This document shows positions 63,836-64,000 of a stretch of 64,000 bases of DNA, piece by piece. Both the position numbers and the translations under genes were made by a program. Origin of the DNA: Carettochelys insculpta (taxonomy: Eukaryota > Chordata > Testudines > Carettochelyidae). How positions within the stretch are numbered: position 1 is the first letter of the stretch; each line of letters opens with the position of its first letter. Below the pieces are notes generated by a model. It saw only the letters and a list, made by a program, of their open reading frames with translations, was not told the origin of the DNA and made no database searches. The stretch is taken from assembly GCF_033958435.1 (NCBI RefSeq), contig NC_134137.1:255858501-255922500 (forward strand), in the 5' to 3' direction.

Positions 63836-64000
63836 CAAAACCAACTTGGACACTGATATCTTGACAGTGAGGCTTATCTCCATCATCTTCAGCCTCCAGT
63901 TGCCAAAGATAAATCATGTGTTCTTCAATCTGACAAAAAGGCATGCTACACACTTCTCCCTTCACTTCAGTGAGAACTCTACTAACAGAGACGTGAAACA
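63836..64000 (-). CDS. Candidate internal exon, cut by window end, unidentified host gene
   Basis: From 63998 downward one frame is open for 54 codons to a consensus donor (GTTGGTTTTG then GTAAGTTAA); the other two frames stop early. The peptide reads FHVSVSRVLTEVKGEVCSMP, FCQIEEHMIYLWQLEAEDDG and DKPHCQDISVQVGF plus one base (phase 1 out). The acceptor lies beyond the window. The phase fits the terminal exon at 56041-56267. No foreign repeat is present here. I cannot name the protein. Confidence 0.6.

Noticed and set aside
1..64000. Searched for CRISPR arrays, bacterial operons, rRNA genes and functional tRNA genes.
   Set aside because: None is present. The only tRNA-like sequence is the head of the CryI SINE, and all direct or inverted repeats are explained by eukaryotic mobile elements.

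Overview
The window is vertebrate, non-coding-rich genomic DNA, most likely from a cryptodiran turtle. Three things point there. A tRNA-Lys-like Pol III SINE with a CR1-like tail (52186-52347) matches the tortoise/CryI SINE. CR1 LINE fragments are abundant, one with an SGNH-esterase ORF1. There are several DIRS-type tyrosine-recombinase retrotransposons. Species cannot be fixed from the sequence alone.

The dominant content is a cluster of DIRS retroelements on the minus strand. A truncated 5' part (copy C) fills 1-1439 and runs out of the window to the left. An old gag relic (copy E) lies at about 7900-8914. Two near-complete copies follow, A at 16573-22525 and B at 27793-33818. A fourth, divergent copy (D, 53125-55550) lies on the plus strand. 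A and B have the full DIRS layout: 5' terminal repeat, gag-like ORF, reverse transcriptase/RNase H, tyrosine recombinase, and a 3' module in which three terminal-repeat units alternate in orientation. All copies are broken in pol. The 742-codon gag of B is still open.

Around them lie CR1 pieces (5200-7150, 7561-7845, 11150-11265, 12070-12320, 58775-61085), SINEs, two fossil hAT transposases (3790-4870 and 13010-13640), several hAT-type MITEs with 8-bp target duplications, a Tigger-like MITE with TA duplication, and a striking family of foldback elements with 3-bp duplications. The youngest foldback, 22663-23098, is an almost perfect 436-bp palindrome made of smaller palindromes.

Splice-signal reading suggests that much of the window is intronic to one or two host genes on the minus strand. 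One gene would have an exon running in from the right edge (63836-64000) and a phase-matched terminal exon at 56041-56267 followed by AATAAA. Further left, five candidate exons (25574-25725, 25111-25289, 24875-24958, 15896-15984, 15062-15180) each have AG/GT borders and one open frame, and their phases join without conflict. I could not name either product. If real, copies A and B sit in introns of the second gene in its sense orientation. Long stretches between these features hold nothing I can recognise.
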